DNA of 64,000 nt, taken from contig BTRK01000004.1 of assembly GCA_036245805.1 (NCBI GenBank), forward strand, positions 43,054,907 through 43,118,906, written 5' to 3'. Source of the DNA: Pristionchus mayeri. Its lineage: Eukaryota > Nematoda > Chromadorea > Rhabditida > Neodiplogasteridae. This document shows, piece by piece, positions 48,001 to 59,345 of this stretch. How positions within the stretch are numbered: position 1 is the first letter of the stretch; each line of letters opens with the position of its first letter. Made by a program: the position numbers and the translations under genes. A model generated the notes under the pieces. It searched no databases, was not told the origin of the DNA, and saw nothing but the letters and a program-made list of their open reading frames with translations.

Positions 48001-49947
48001 GGGACCGAGCACTGAGAAGAAGAAGCAGAGGAGTTCCTTCTTTCCGTGCTCTTCCTTCTTCGGGACTGGCGTGGGCTTCTCATCTGCATCCACCCATTGC
48101 AGTCTCCTCGCAGGGTTATCGTACGTGATCCACTTCTCATCTGTAGCGATGATGGAATTGACCCATCGAAGATTGGATCTACGATGGAGTAATTCCCGAA
48201 AGACTTGAACACGATTTTTCAGCTGTTCGGGGGAGAGGTCATGGGGAATCACTTGTGGGAGTTTCGGCTTCTTCCCAGATCGATGGAGGATATCGGACAC
48301 CGTTGATCTGGGAGTACCAGTATCCTTCTTCAACTCACGCACACTGGCCATGGGCTTGCGCTTCAGTGTGCGGAGAACGAGAGGCTGATCGAGGGAGGGA
48401 GGGCGTCCAGAGCGGGGTTGACCATCGAGACCAAACTCCCCTTTCTTGAAGCGGGAGAACCACTTATAGCAGAAGGGTATGGAGGGGGCGTCAGCTCCTT
48501 CCGACTGGGCCAGGGCAGAGTGGGCCTCCTTCATGGATCGGCCAAGACGGTAGTAATGAAGTAAAACTGCTCGGAGGTAGAGATGGGAGTCCATCACAAG
48601 AATCAATGTAGCAACTAGGAGACTGATTAAATCCCCTCACTACTCAACGTCAGAATGATGCAATACATTGTTGACAAACAGATTGCGCAATCACTGCATT
48701 TGATCGCGAACTGACTTTTTTCCGAAGCATTATACGAACTTTCCGGACACCCCAATAATTAACTAAATTGTGCAATAATTAACTAACCACGATTTTCCAT
48801 GTAAATTCTCAATTTTCGACCATGAAACTCAAGATCACCTAGTCAGAGGATCTAATCAGGGTCATGTAGTGTAGCATGTACTAGTAACATTGAAACAACT
48901 CCCAAGTTGCTAGCTCAAATATTCAGCGAATGGTGATCCGTTGGGCTTTTGTCGGTTGGGCTTTTGTCACCCCCTAGTAACAATTTCAGGAAGAGACGCT
49001 CTGCATCGACAACATGTGCACTCGCCGATGGCAACAAGATCGATGCAATCAGGGTAATCGTCGTCGTGACCTCTACTGTTTTCGGGAATCACTCCGAGTT
49101 CACTGCCCAGTTGAGGACCGAATTATCGCCATCAATCTCCGTGAGTTGATCGCATTGTAGGACCTAAATTACAACCTTTTCAACGCAACACATAACGAAA
49201 TATTTTCATAAGGGGACATTTTGTGCAGTAAAGTCGGATATGAAATGAAAAAATGTACCCACAAACAAATCACAAAAATTTCAGCTAAAAATCAACATAC
49301 ATAAATTAGCATGTATTCCGTACAGGAGTCCATTCGCGACTCGCCCGAGCTGCTCTGGCGACACTGCGCGCATGGATGCCGCCAGATGAATTCGAAAAGC
49401 TCGAATTGAACGATGTCTGCTGCTACGTGGACGAGGACGAACCTCCTCTGCCTCATCAAGTTTATGATGATCGACACTTGGCCTTCTCTGCCTTCTTTAT
49501 GGTTCGTAACATGTTTTATTAACAAGGAGTAAAAACGTGGTTATAAATGTACTAGTGCACAATCAATTATGAAAGTGTACTGGCAACATAACGAAACACT
49601 ACGAAAAGTAATGCAAAACGTAATGCTAAATACTATGAGTGGTAGGAAAAAAACCTACTTCCTAGAAAAGCGTGCACCGACATTTTGTTTCACAGGACGT
49701 CGACAAAGCCAGAACGGGCGACCACGAGATCAGAGAGCGGGAAGAATTCGAGGAACTCCGAAGAGAATGCACGAATAGAGCAAAGGAGTACGCAAGGGCG
49801 GAACCAGCGCTGCCTCACTGGTACGAGGAAGCAGAAGAGGTGGACGAGGAATATGAAGCCGATCACGGTTGGGATTGTAAGCTTTCACCAAATTTTGAGC
49901 ATTTTCAAACCGTTCTTCACATGTTTTACGGGTCCCTAAAATACTAG
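45067..49947 (+). CDS. Terminal nucleotidyltransferase (non-canonical poly(A)/poly(U) polymerase-like)
   Basis: Predicted to add A or U residues to RNA 3' ends (GLD-2/TUTase-type family); the RNA target is unknown. In-phase exons: 45067-45103, 45187-45264, 45348-45409, 45621-45670, 46049-46189, 46343-46614, 46678-46769, 46851-46873, 46905-46991. They give the polymerase-beta motif IGSMAIGTSLRDGADVN (second acidic residue of the usual DxD replaced by N), the third carboxylate in VLKVDLVIG, then FKFVRWIAPNNLFAEL and NIMLKTWRPHYNMNSHTWTV, matching the family's 'VKxWxxxxxxxSSYxxxLMxI' core. Exons about 47129-47202 and 47303-47380 (SVKNLFLECLKQMVVARK) have an unresolved phase join. 48990-49140 (LCIDNMCTRR, PAP-associated end), 49326-49501 and 49696-49947 join in phase and add an acidic tail. 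The intron 46874-46904 is only 31 bases. A mariner occupies the intron before 48990. Exons before 45067 are probably missing. Confidence 0.7.
47513..48755. mobile_element. mariner element inserted in an intron
   Basis: Terminal inverted repeats of about 27 bases (TTAGGGTGTCCGGAAAGTTC left, one mismatch to the right end) are flanked by TA at 47511-47512 and 48756-48757. The 1243-bp element lies between the exons ending 47380 and starting 48990 of the nucleotidyltransferase gene, in the opposite orientation to it. Sharp ends and nearly full-length transposase mark it as the youngest mariner here. Confidence 0.93.
47578..48606 (-). pseudogene. mariner transposase with one in-frame stop
   Basis: DD34D transposase. 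The frame runs from ATG 48606 (an inner Met is at 48591) to the stop at 47578, in one frame and without introns. N-terminal helix-turn-helix region: YKWFSRFKKGEFGLDGQPRS, then SVRELKKDTGTPRSTVSDIL. Catalytic residues: IIATDEKWITYDN, FLMDNARPHRAK and YSPDLSPCDYYCF (D, D, D). A single TAA at 47995-47997 interrupts the frame between GPI and WEILAPGTSINADLF, just ahead of the second catalytic Asp. Everything else looks intact, about 342 codons against the usual 340-350. Confidence 0.92.
48810..48990. repeat. Diverged copy of the 42.3-kb repeat
   Basis: Shares ATTTTCGACCATGA-like, GGATCTAATCAGGGT and CAACTCCCAAG words in order with 42345-42550. It lies in the same intron as the mariner, directly beside its right end, and runs up to the exon at 48990. 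Confidence 0.6.
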
Positions 49948-49949
49948 CG

Positions 49950-50935
49950 AGGCAAATCCCTATTTCTCTCATTCTCTCCCTCTCCCTCTCCTCTACCTTT
50001 GCCTCTCCCTCTCCCTCTCTCTCCCTTTCTCTCCCTCTCTCCCTCTCTCTCCCTCTCTCCCTCTCTCTCACTCTCTCTACCTCTCTCCCTCTATCTCCCT
50101 CTCTCCCCCTCTCTCCCTCTCTCTCCCTCTCTTTCCTTCTCTCCATCTCTCTCCCTCTCTTTCCCTCTCTCCCTCTCTCTCCTTATCTTTCCCTCTCTCT
50201 CTCTCCTTCTCTTTCCCTCTCTGTCCCTCTCCCTCTCTCTCCTCCCCTCTCTCTCTCTCTCCCTCTCCCCATCTCTCTCCCTCTCCCTCTCCCTCTCTCT
50301 TCATCTCTCTCCCTCTTTTTCCCTCTATCTCTCCCTCTCTTCCTCTCTCTTCCTCTCTCCCTTTCTCTCCCTCTCTCCATCTCTCTCCTTCTCTTTCCCT
50401 CTCTCTCCTTATCTTTCCCTCTCTCTATCCTTCCCTTTCCCTCTCTCTCTCTTTCTCTTTCCCTCTCTGTCCCTCTCCCTCCCTCTCCTTCCCTCTCTCC
50501 CCCTCCCTCTCCCCATCTCTCTCCCTCTCCCTCTCTCTTCATCTCTCTCCCTATTTTTCCCTCTATCTCTCCCTCTCTCCCTCTCTCTTCCTCTCTTCCT
50601 CTCTCTCCTTCTCTTTCCCTCTCTCTCCTTATCTTTCCCTCTCTCTCCTTCTCTTTCCCTCTCTCTCTCTCATTATCTTTCCCTCGTTCTCTCTTCTTCT
50701 CTTTCCCTCTCTCTCTCTCCCTCTCCCCATCTTTCTCCCTCTCCCTCTCTCTTCCTCTCCCCCTCTCTTCTTCTCTCTCCCTCTCTCTCCCTCTCTATCC
50801 CTCTCTGCCTCTCTCTCCCTCTCTATCCTTCTCTTTCCATCTCTCTCACTCTCCTCCTCACTCTCTCCCACTCTCCATCTCTCACTGTATCCTTCCCCGC
50901 CCTCTTTCCTACTCTCCCTCTCGTTTTCGAATTTT
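49950..50935 (+). repeat. Pyrimidine-only tract, (CTCTCC)n-like, about 1 kb
   Basis: Almost pure C/T on the plus strand built from CTCTCTCC, CTCTTTCC and CTTATCTTTCC blocks. Larger blocks of about 250 bases recur (for example TCTCCTTATCTTTCCCTCTC). Open frames of up to about 316 codons in it are a result of composition. Polypurine/polypyrimidine mirror tracts can form triplex DNA, established for such sequence in general. Confidence 0.95.
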
Positions 50936-50943
50936 CTTTAACA

Positions 50944-51185
50944 TTCTAGAAGCTTTGGAACATTTTCGAACTTTCGGGAACATTCTAGAAGCTTTAGAAC
51001 ATTTTCGAACTTTCTGGAACATTCTAAAAGCTTTGGAACATTTTCGAACTTTCTGGAACATTCTAGAAGCTTTGGAACATTTTCGAACTTTCGGGAACAT
51101 TCTAGAAGCTTTAGAACATTTTCGAACTTTCTGGAACATTCTAGAAGCTTTGGAACATTTTCGAACTTTCTGGAACATTCTAGAT
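50944..51185. repeat. 39-bp minisatellite, about six copies
   Basis: Unit GAAGCTTTGGAACATTTTCG + AACTTTCGGGAACATTCTA with alternation of TTTGG/TTTAG and CGGG/CTGG. The unit contains several GAACATT words and inverted TTCGAA and TCTAGA sites. Its length is a multiple of three, so it is open on both strands without being coding. Confidence 0.92.
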
Positions 51186-51190
51186 GCTTT

Positions 51191-52582
51191 GACCCATGGC
51201 TAATTATCGATTGGTATACGGTAGTTGACCCAATGCTAATTATTGATTGGTATAAGGTAATTCAAAGATCAAAGGTCAAAATCATAAATCTGACCCACGG
51301 AATAAGAGGTGACCCATGGTTAATTATCGATTGGTATACGGTAGTTGACCCAATGCTAATTATTGATTGGTATACGGTAATTCAAAGATCAAAGGTAAAA
51401 ATCATAAATCTGACCCACGGAATAAGAGGTGACCCATGGCTAATTATCGATTGGTATACGGTAGTTGACCCAATGCTAATTATTGATTGGTATACGGTAA
51501 TTCAAAGATCAAAGGTCAATATCATAAATCTGACCCACGGAATAAGAGGTGACCCATGGCTAATTATCGATTGGTGTACTGTAGTTGACCCAATGCTAAT
51601 TATTGATTGGCATACGGTAATTCAAAGATCAAAGGTCAAAATCAAAAAACAGACCCACGGAATAATAGGTGACCCATGGCTAATTATCGATTGGTATACG
51701 GTAGTTGACCCAATGCTAATTATTGATTGGTATACGGTAATTCAAAGATCAAAGGTCAAAATCATAAATCTGACCCACGGAATAAGAGGTGACCCATGGC
51801 TAATTATCGATTGGTATACGGTAGTTGACCCAATGCTAATTATTGATTGGTATACGGTAATTCAAAGATCAAAGGTCAATATCATAAATCTGACCCACGG
51901 AATAAGAGGTGACCCATGGCTAATTATCGATTGGTGTACTGTAGTTGACCCAATGCTAATTATTGATTGGCATACGGTAATTCAAAGATCAAAGGTCAAA
52001 ATCATAAATCTGACCCACGGAATAAGAGGTGACCCATGGCAAATTATCGATTGGTATACGGTAGTTGACCCAATGCTAATTATTGATTGGTATACGGTAA
52101 TTCAAAGATCAAAGGTCAACATCATAAATCTGACCCACGGAATAAGAGGTGACCCATGGCTAATTATCGATTGGTGTACTGTAGTTGACCCAATGCTGAT
52201 TATTGATTGGCATACGGTAATTCAAAGATCAAAGGTCAATATCATAAATCTGACCCACGGAATAAGAGGTGACCCATGGCTAATTATCGATTGGTGTACT
52301 GTAGGTGACCCAATGCTAATTATTGATTGGTATACGGTAATTCAAAGATCAAAGGTCAATATCATAAATCTGACCCACGGAATAAGAGGTGACCCATGGC
52401 TAATTATCGATTGGTATACGATAGTTGACCCAATGCTAATTATTGATTGGTATACGGTAATTCGAAGATCAAAGGTCAAAATCATAAATCTGACCCACGG
52501 AATAAGAGGTGACCCATGGCTAATTATCGATTGGTGTACTGTAGTTGACCCAATGCTAATTATTGATTGGCATACGGTAATG
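51191..52582. repeat. 120-bp satellite, about 11.6 copies
   Basis: Each 120-bp unit consists of two related ~36-base halves (GACCCATGGCTAATTATCGA..., GACCCAATGCTAATTATTGA...), a block TTCAAAGATCAAAGGTCAAA, and CTGACCCACGGAATAAGAGG. Three variant types (GGTATACGGTAG; the same with GTCAATATC; GGTGTACTGTAG with CATACGG) occur in the order A-B-C twice (51311-51670, 51671-52030). This indicates a 360-bp higher-order unit. An open frame of 489 codons arises only because 120 is divisible by three. Confidence 0.95.
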
Positions 52583-52632
52583 GATCGATGCCTTTGTAAC
52601 TTCATCTGTCCCTCCCCTCCCTATTTCGCAAG

Positions 52633-52672
52633 CCGGACAGACGGACAGACGGACAGGCAGACAGGCAGACAC
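52633..52672. repeat. (GGACAGAC)n microsatellite and element-like tail
   Basis: GGACAGACGGACAGACGGAC then GGCAGACAGGCAGACAC, followed by GCGCTTTATATATAGGTA. Such a short tandem plus TATATA tail is often seen at 3' ends of non-LTR or rolling-circle elements, inferred; no element body is visible because the satellite lies directly upstream. Confidence 0.7.
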
Positions 52673-53209
52673 TGCGCTTTATATATAGGTATTGATAAGT
52701 AGTCATATTCTGTTTCGTGCGCACGATGGGGTTTTCAGTATATCATATGCACATTGTTTTCTTCGACATTATCGCCATTTCGGCGCTCATTCGTCTGCGA
52801 TCGACCGAGTTGTTGAATGACTGAATGATTTCATAGATATTAGTCGAAAGATTATACATTTTCCTTTGCAATTACCTTTCCAAAAATAAATTTTAATATT
52901 TTTCTACAATATTGGTCGTTTACTGTTACCTCGGTGCTAGTTTGCTCGAGGCTTCCGAAGTTTTTGCGATCGAGTTTGTCTTGTGCTTCGTTGAAATCCG
53001 AGAAGAGGAAGAGGGGGCAGTCCGTTTGGTTTCGATACGCGAACGAATACGAGGCAATTTCTTCTGCTTCTTCTCATATATTTTCTCATTTAGCCTGCAT
53101 TATATTTAATGTCTGATACGCTTGTTTTAACAGTTAAAACTCATTTTGTTGCAAGCGGGTTGCAATGATCAACATTTAAAGTGCAAATTTAAAAAAATTG
53201 CTATAACTA

Positions 53210-56200
53210 TCATTTCTCACAATTGATGAGGCCAAACATGCATGGTTGTTGCATGGTTGTCAAGATTGTTGCAATAATGATGACAATCAGGATTAGGATC
53301 AGAGTGACGATGAGAAATGACTGCCAGAATTTGGGGGCCGCTTGATTTACAGCCATTTTCTCTTCTGAAACTTCAAAATTATTAGTGATTAAATTGAAGT
53401 ATGCATACTTGTGCATGTCGCTTGGAAATTGTAGTCCATCGTTTGTCCATCATCGGTGACAATCTTACCTGCCTTGCAGGAAAGTTTATTGACGCCTTTA
53501 AATTCGGTCCATTTATCAGTATCACTTTCTCGAAACCTGAAAATGTTTTTGCAATCAATCGAAAATCTTTCAAAAGGCACCAGAAATTCCGCATTGTGTC
53601 GCAGTGGAAATACTTGCCATCCTGTGATACGTAGTACTGAAAGTAGATTTATTTATTTATATTTTATTTATTTTTGTTAATATTTATTTCAAAAATCAAA
53701 TGCTCACTTCATCGCAGTCTTCAGACTCTTGCTCGGTGCACGAAGGAAAAATTTTGTCAAGCGAGCAGGCGCCTTTAATTTATTGTCATACACAATAATC
53801 ACAAATTAAGCAATTATTGGATAATTGGCCCACCCCCCCCCCCCTTCCTCCCCTATCTTACTTATTTGCGTTCTCTCATTTTCGGTCGCACAACCCCTTT
53901 TTCATGTTGTAGGGGATGCGAAATGATAGGTGCAGGGGGGCTGGTGTGGGCCAAATATAAAAGAAGTGCCAAACATTGAATATATATTTGCTCCGCTCTA
54001 ATCCTTCTTACCCGCATGGCAGTATACATTGCTGCCTTTGGGCACGATTACTGCCACTTTATCATCACGTTCCGCTAACCATTGCCCGTCTTTTTCGCAG
54101 TGAAGACCTTTTATTTGAGTCTGCGAATTGTCAATTAATATGCAAAATGACTTCAACTCAATACCGATGATCCATTCTCTGCATCGTAAAACATCTTCTT
54201 ACTGCATTCGAAAACTCCTGGCGGCAACTGGACATTTGAAATTTGAATTAATTCATGTAAAGAGACGAACCGTTTCGCAAGCTGTATCGTTCTCTCTTCG
54301 GCATTGGCTGTCCAATGGTTTTAAAAATTTGCATATACCTAAAAATTCGTAATGCATAATTGTTGCGTGTTTCTAATGTGAGCGCAGAATACCGATTAAC
54401 TACATTTGATTATCAGCACACCGGTAAGTTTTTTATTCAACTTTGCAGTATGTAGTGTAAGCTTTTCCCTTAATTATACATATTTTTAAATTTGTTTATG
54501 TATTAACTTCGAAAATAATTAATTTAAAAACAAATAAAGAACAACAAGTTATCGAAAAGCGCAAAATACAGACGGCAAACAGTTTGATAAAAAAATTTCC
54601 GTTTATGCTGAAAATCAAATGTAATGAATCTCGCACTCCACACCACGGACTGCGCATTCTGTTCTCACAGTATTTAAAAAAAAGCTCACTTTCGCATCTT
54701 AAACCTTCTGTTCCAGTTTCAATTTTGGCTCCTTGAGAATCCCAGCTTGTTATGCCGTTCTCCAGAGCAATGCACGTAAGAAAACTGCCATCCTTCTTTA
54801 TTTCCTCATTCGTCGTGATATTGTGGTAGACTGCTTCAGTGTGATTACCGCACTGACATTTTTTGAACATATTGCACATAAATTCGCTCAAAACTAACGG
54901 TAAAAGTGACGCATTTATTCGTTTTCGTAGAATTCCAAAATCTGGCTGTCGAGTTTGCATGACAACTTGGACAAGGATTCTCGCATAAGGTACACTCTGG
55001 AATGTCAGAGAAGGCATGAAGAATTGATGGACAATAGTTCCATAAATTGAGTTGGCTTCGAAAGTGGCTGGCTATATCCGTTCTCTGTGCTAATTCACTG
55101 GCAATCTAGAAAACATAAATATAAAATCGCTTACTTAAGCGCATGCATCTGATATTTGTCGGTTGGATATCATTTTCTCCCCCTTTACTCGTATTGTAAG
55201 TAAATTTGTCCGCATCGCATCTAGCCGAATCGACATCTATCCACTTTCCGCTAATTTTCATTCTGATAATTAACTTTTAAAGACGAATGAGATTTATAAA
55301 CTCACTGCAATGATGACTGATGATTAAGGCAACGCAGTGACGAACAGTTTGAAGGCTGAATTATTTTTTTGGAAAACCACTGTTCAATTAGAAAATGCTA
55401 TTTGATTTCCGCACCTTATGGCAAAGTTCTGTCTTTCCATCACACAACGACGGATCGTAGAATTTGTCGAGATTCTTTCGAATGCACCGAATTTTCGGGA
55501 ATTCGGGAATTTTCCAGAATCCTTAGTTCCTTCATACACTTTGAATTTATCAGAATCACACCGTAGAGAGTCAACATGTTCCCAATTTGTAGATGGGGGT
55601 GTTTGTATTCTAAAAATATTTCATAATTTTTGAGCAGATATATTACACCTAACTGTAGATCCCAACGAATATCAGTTCCGCATGTCAATGAAGGGCAGTT
55701 AATGGGCTGCGAAAGTATTTAACAAATTTTTAAAAAGAAAGGAGAACCTTTTTGCAATTCTCTGTTAGGCATTCCCCGTCAGGAATGAAATATTTGGTAA
55801 TGTTTTTACGAATGCATCGCATTCAATGTGGAAAGGAATTGAGTTTATTCACTTTGAAACGGTGTCCATCGCATACCACACTCTTTGCATTATACCAGCC
55901 CTTTTGCGTTCTTAATGTCTATTTTTCATCTATCATAAATATATTTTACGCACTGATTCGATCCGAAATCCACTTGCAGCCCAAATTCCGTACGACAATC
56001 TACTTTTCCAGCGGATGATAAAGTGGGCTACAATATACTTGAATCACAATGTTCAGTTGTAATGATGTCATGGTACTTCGTGGATAATTGGCCCACCCCG
56101 CCCGTTCTCCTCCAAATCACTCATTTCTAGATTTCATTTCCTGATTTTCGGTAGCACATCCATTTGGCATGATAAGGAAGAGAGGGGTTTATCCAAGAAG

Positions 56201-59200
56201 TGCCGACGCCTTTGCTTGCAATTCAATAATATATTTCAAATTACATTTTCACATTCGTTGTCATCTCCACAATTGTTGGCGAAGTACGCTTCGAGGTGGC
56301 AATCATCATGGCAGTAGACAGTAGTGCCTGTTGTGTCGAATGACGCTCCCTCTTTCCCACCGATCAACTGATCCACTGCTCCCATTTCCGTTACGTTCCG
56401 TTCAAGATCAAGATGATAAAGTGATGTTCCTTACAATCCCTCTCCCACCGAGCCCACAAACACACCTTTCGGGATGACATGATTCGTATTGTTAGCCATC
56501 CATTGACCCTTCACGTTTTCGCAAGAAATCCCAGAGATCTTCAAACAATGTCTGATTAAACTTTTTTGTTTTATTTTACCTCTTTCTGCCCGGCTAAGAA
56601 AGATTTCCTCCGGCATTGCTTTCTTTGATACTTCTCAAAATCGTTCAATAACACCTGTCAAATAAAATGAATATATACGAAAAACGTTTGTGTACCATTT
56701 CATAATGAATATCGCTCGGATTGTATTCTATGACATGCGGAGAACTCTTAGTGCAAAGCACTGAAATTATGAATAAGTTGAGATCGGAGTAAGACTCTCG
56801 GCTCACATTTGGAATGAAACACTTAATTTTAGCTAACTCACTGTCACATTTCACATTCGTCGTATAATCATTTCCTCCAGCACTCCATTTCGGCACTCCA
56901 TTTTCGAGTGCGCATGTTAAGTTTTTGTTTTCCATCTTTATATGTTTCGGATGCGAAAGGAAGGTCGTTTGGCTATGTGGACCGCACTGAAATTCCAAAT
57001 TAATATCATTTATTTTTCAAAAATAACAACCCAATTTCAATAAACTTTTCAATAATAATTTCAATAATATAATGCATTTCAACAATATAAGAATTTATAA
57101 AGGAGGAGGAGAGGATGGCAGCGAACCATCATCCTCGTTGCGATATCGCGGGTCTCTGTGCTCTGATTCGTGATGGGCAATCTCTCTCATTTCCACGTTT
57201 CGCGCACTTTGATTGGAAAGAGACTAGGAGCGGGAAAGTCACAAGAGCTCAGTTAGCATGGAAGAAAGTAAGGGAGAGACGTTGCGATATCGTTACGAGA
57301 ATAGCGATTGCTATCGTCCCTGCCAAATCGATGTTGTTATTTTGAAATCATTTGGTCATCACTACTCAGAGCACTTTTTTTTAAAATAACAATTGATGTG
57401 CATACAACTATTTTTAAAAAAATTGTTCGCGAATGGAAAAAAATCACTGTGAATTCCGAGCATTCATCCCATCTCTTCGATTTGAAGCCCGTCGCAAATT
57501 TTTCATTGCATTCCGGAGGTTTGCACGGATTGTCGCACAACGCACATTCTGAATATTATTCAAATCAAAGTTACAATTAAATTTAATTTTACGATTCCTT
57601 TCGTGTTATTCATTTTAAACTTACTCTTTATCATGCATCTTATTCCTGAAGGATCAGCTTTATCTACTTTAGCTGCGCTGTCCTTGTAGTGAAATTTGTC
57701 CGAATTACATCTGGCGAATGTCACGTCTTTCCACTCTTCCGTTGGCGATAATTGTATTCTGTTAAATTTTGTTTTTATAAATGGTGTCGATGAAGAAATA
57801 CAAGACACCTCACTTCTTCGGATTCTGGCCACCCCCCTCTCATTATCCTGCCCCACTCACTGTAGATTCCAGCCTTTGCGACATCCAATACAATGCAGTT
57901 ATTTGGCTGAAAATACACTAAACTGACCAATATATTCAAAAATTCTCACCAAATCGCACGAAATTTGGTATTTCGATTGATAATCTTTGCACTCGCCACT
58001 ATTGAAGTAGCCAGATATATTCTTGTGAATACATCTTATCTTGCTTATTATATCGCCTTGTAACTCTCCATTTGTATTGGATATTTTGAACTTGTTATCA
58101 ACACACGAAACACCTTCCACATCTTTCCAACTAAAATGCATACGATATAAAATTCAACCTAGCTTGTTTCACCCTTTAGCAACGATTTCGGCTTGCAAAC
58201 CAAATTCTGCACTGCATTCTAATGTTTTATTATCCTTAGAGAAAGTGGGCGGAAATTATTAAAACAAGGATTTTTTTGTAAAGTTTGACATGTGCGTCTT
58301 ACCTTTTCGCATATCTCCTTGTTGCTGTCGCACACAAAATTGTATGTGTCGATGTTGCATCCTTCATGACAAGCCACTTTACTACTTGGAGGAATATCGA
58401 TGATTTCCTTTACCAACCATCTTCCTTTATCAAATTTGCACTCCAGATTAGATATTTCAATCTTGAAAAAAATTGGAATTGTAAACAATCAAGTATATCT
58501 TCCTGACCATCCTTTCATTGTTGACATAGTGCAATTTTTTATTGTTCCCGCACTTTTTCGGTTTTTCCTCATCGAACTTGACCTATTAGTTATGATTATC
58601 GAATTATATATTATTGAAATCTAAGCAAAAATTGCGAAAATAATTCGAACCGTTTCACAGTGTTTATCCTTTGGATCATAACCGTCGCTTAGTTTGTGTT
58701 AAGTGTGCACAAATCAAAAAAAATGATCAATTTGGAGTGAAAACATTTACACGCGAAATAGCTCCGGTATTAATTTGGCAACGCCGCATAAACATATATT
58801 CACATAAACTAACTTTGGCACACGACTTCATTCTTCGGTGATTTAATTTCGTTATGTCCCTTTTTCCACACCGTTGCTCCTGTTTCCACCCTCGCGCACT
58901 TTATGCTGGCCATGCTGTTTTTTTCCGGGTCGGTATTCGGATTGATAACAGCTCGACTATTTGGACCACACTGAAAGTATTGCGGAATTAGATTCAGTAA
59001 AGCTAAACCGAGAATATTTGGAAAAGGTCCCATTCATGGGCTATCGTAAATCCGATGATTTTTTTCCATGATCATAACTACTGTTGAGAGTTAAAATACA
59101 ATAGTGCTAACTATTCACTATGTTATCATAGACAACATTCATCACTTTCCCCATTCGTGATTTTCCATAAAATGAGTTTTGCATTATATACATGAGATAC

Positions 59201-59345
59201 AATGTTTAATTTTGACATATTTGAACTTTAAAAAATCACGTCTAATATTGAACATTGATTCCATTTAGTCGATGCGATGAACATGCTCTTGAAATTGTTA
59301 TTATCGCAGTTTTTGCAGGGATTGCCGCAGAATGAGCATTCTTAA
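53210..59345 (-). CDS. Modular cysteine-rich, single-pass membrane protein gene(s)
   Basis: Many small minus-strand exons encode four repeated cysteine modules. (a) C-x2-C-x-N-P-C: ALCDNPCKPPEC at about 57.5 kb, LCENPCPSCHAN at about 54.97 kb, FCGNPCKNCD at about 59.3 kb. (b) CG...LTCALENGVPKWSAGGNDY...C at 56.9 kb, with copies at 58.9 and 54.8 kb. (c) HCEKDGQWL...VPKGSNVYCH at 54.05 kb, with copies at 58.4 and about 56.5 kb. (d) W-x-DV-x3-RCDSDKF-like at 58.1, 57.7, 55.55, 55.2 and 53.5 kb. The final exon 53364-53210 carries a strong membrane helix (FLIVTLILILIVIIIATIL) and a short tail, so the modules would be extracellular. Modules b and c recall nematode C6 or sushi-type domains, a weak match. 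This could be one gene of three tandem blocks or two genes. No signal peptide or start was found. Confidence 0.6.
53818..53965. repeat. Intronic repeat, copy 1
   Basis: GGATAATTGGCCCACCCC, ATTTTCGGT, GCAC and AAGAAGTGCC occur in the same order at 56079-56213. Both copies lie in introns of the cysteine-rich gene, which supports duplication of a block of the gene with its introns. Confidence 0.7.
56079..56213. repeat. Intronic repeat, copy 2
   Basis: Counterpart of 53818-53965, starting GGATAATTGGCCCACCCCGC and ending CCAAGAAGTGCCG. The spacing between the copies is about 2.26 kb, a plausible length for the duplicated block. Confidence 0.7.

Noticed and set aside
49999..50949. 316-codon frame rich in Leu, Ser and Pro
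   Set aside because: It is a translation of the pyrimidine tract; the opposite strand is equally open (Arg/Glu), and there is no start context or splice signal.
51191..52582. CRISPR-like array
   Set aside because: Units are contiguous satellite copies without unique spacers, and the genome is eukaryotic.
51233..52702. 489-codon frame with a 40-residue repeat
   Set aside because: The 120-bp unit is a multiple of three without stops in that frame. Substitutions show no codon bias, and no flanking gene signals exist.
57115..57345. Plus-strand frame inside the cysteine-rich gene
   Set aside because: Sits in an intron of the minus-strand gene, with GATATCG-type words repeated at both ends; looks like an inserted small repeat.
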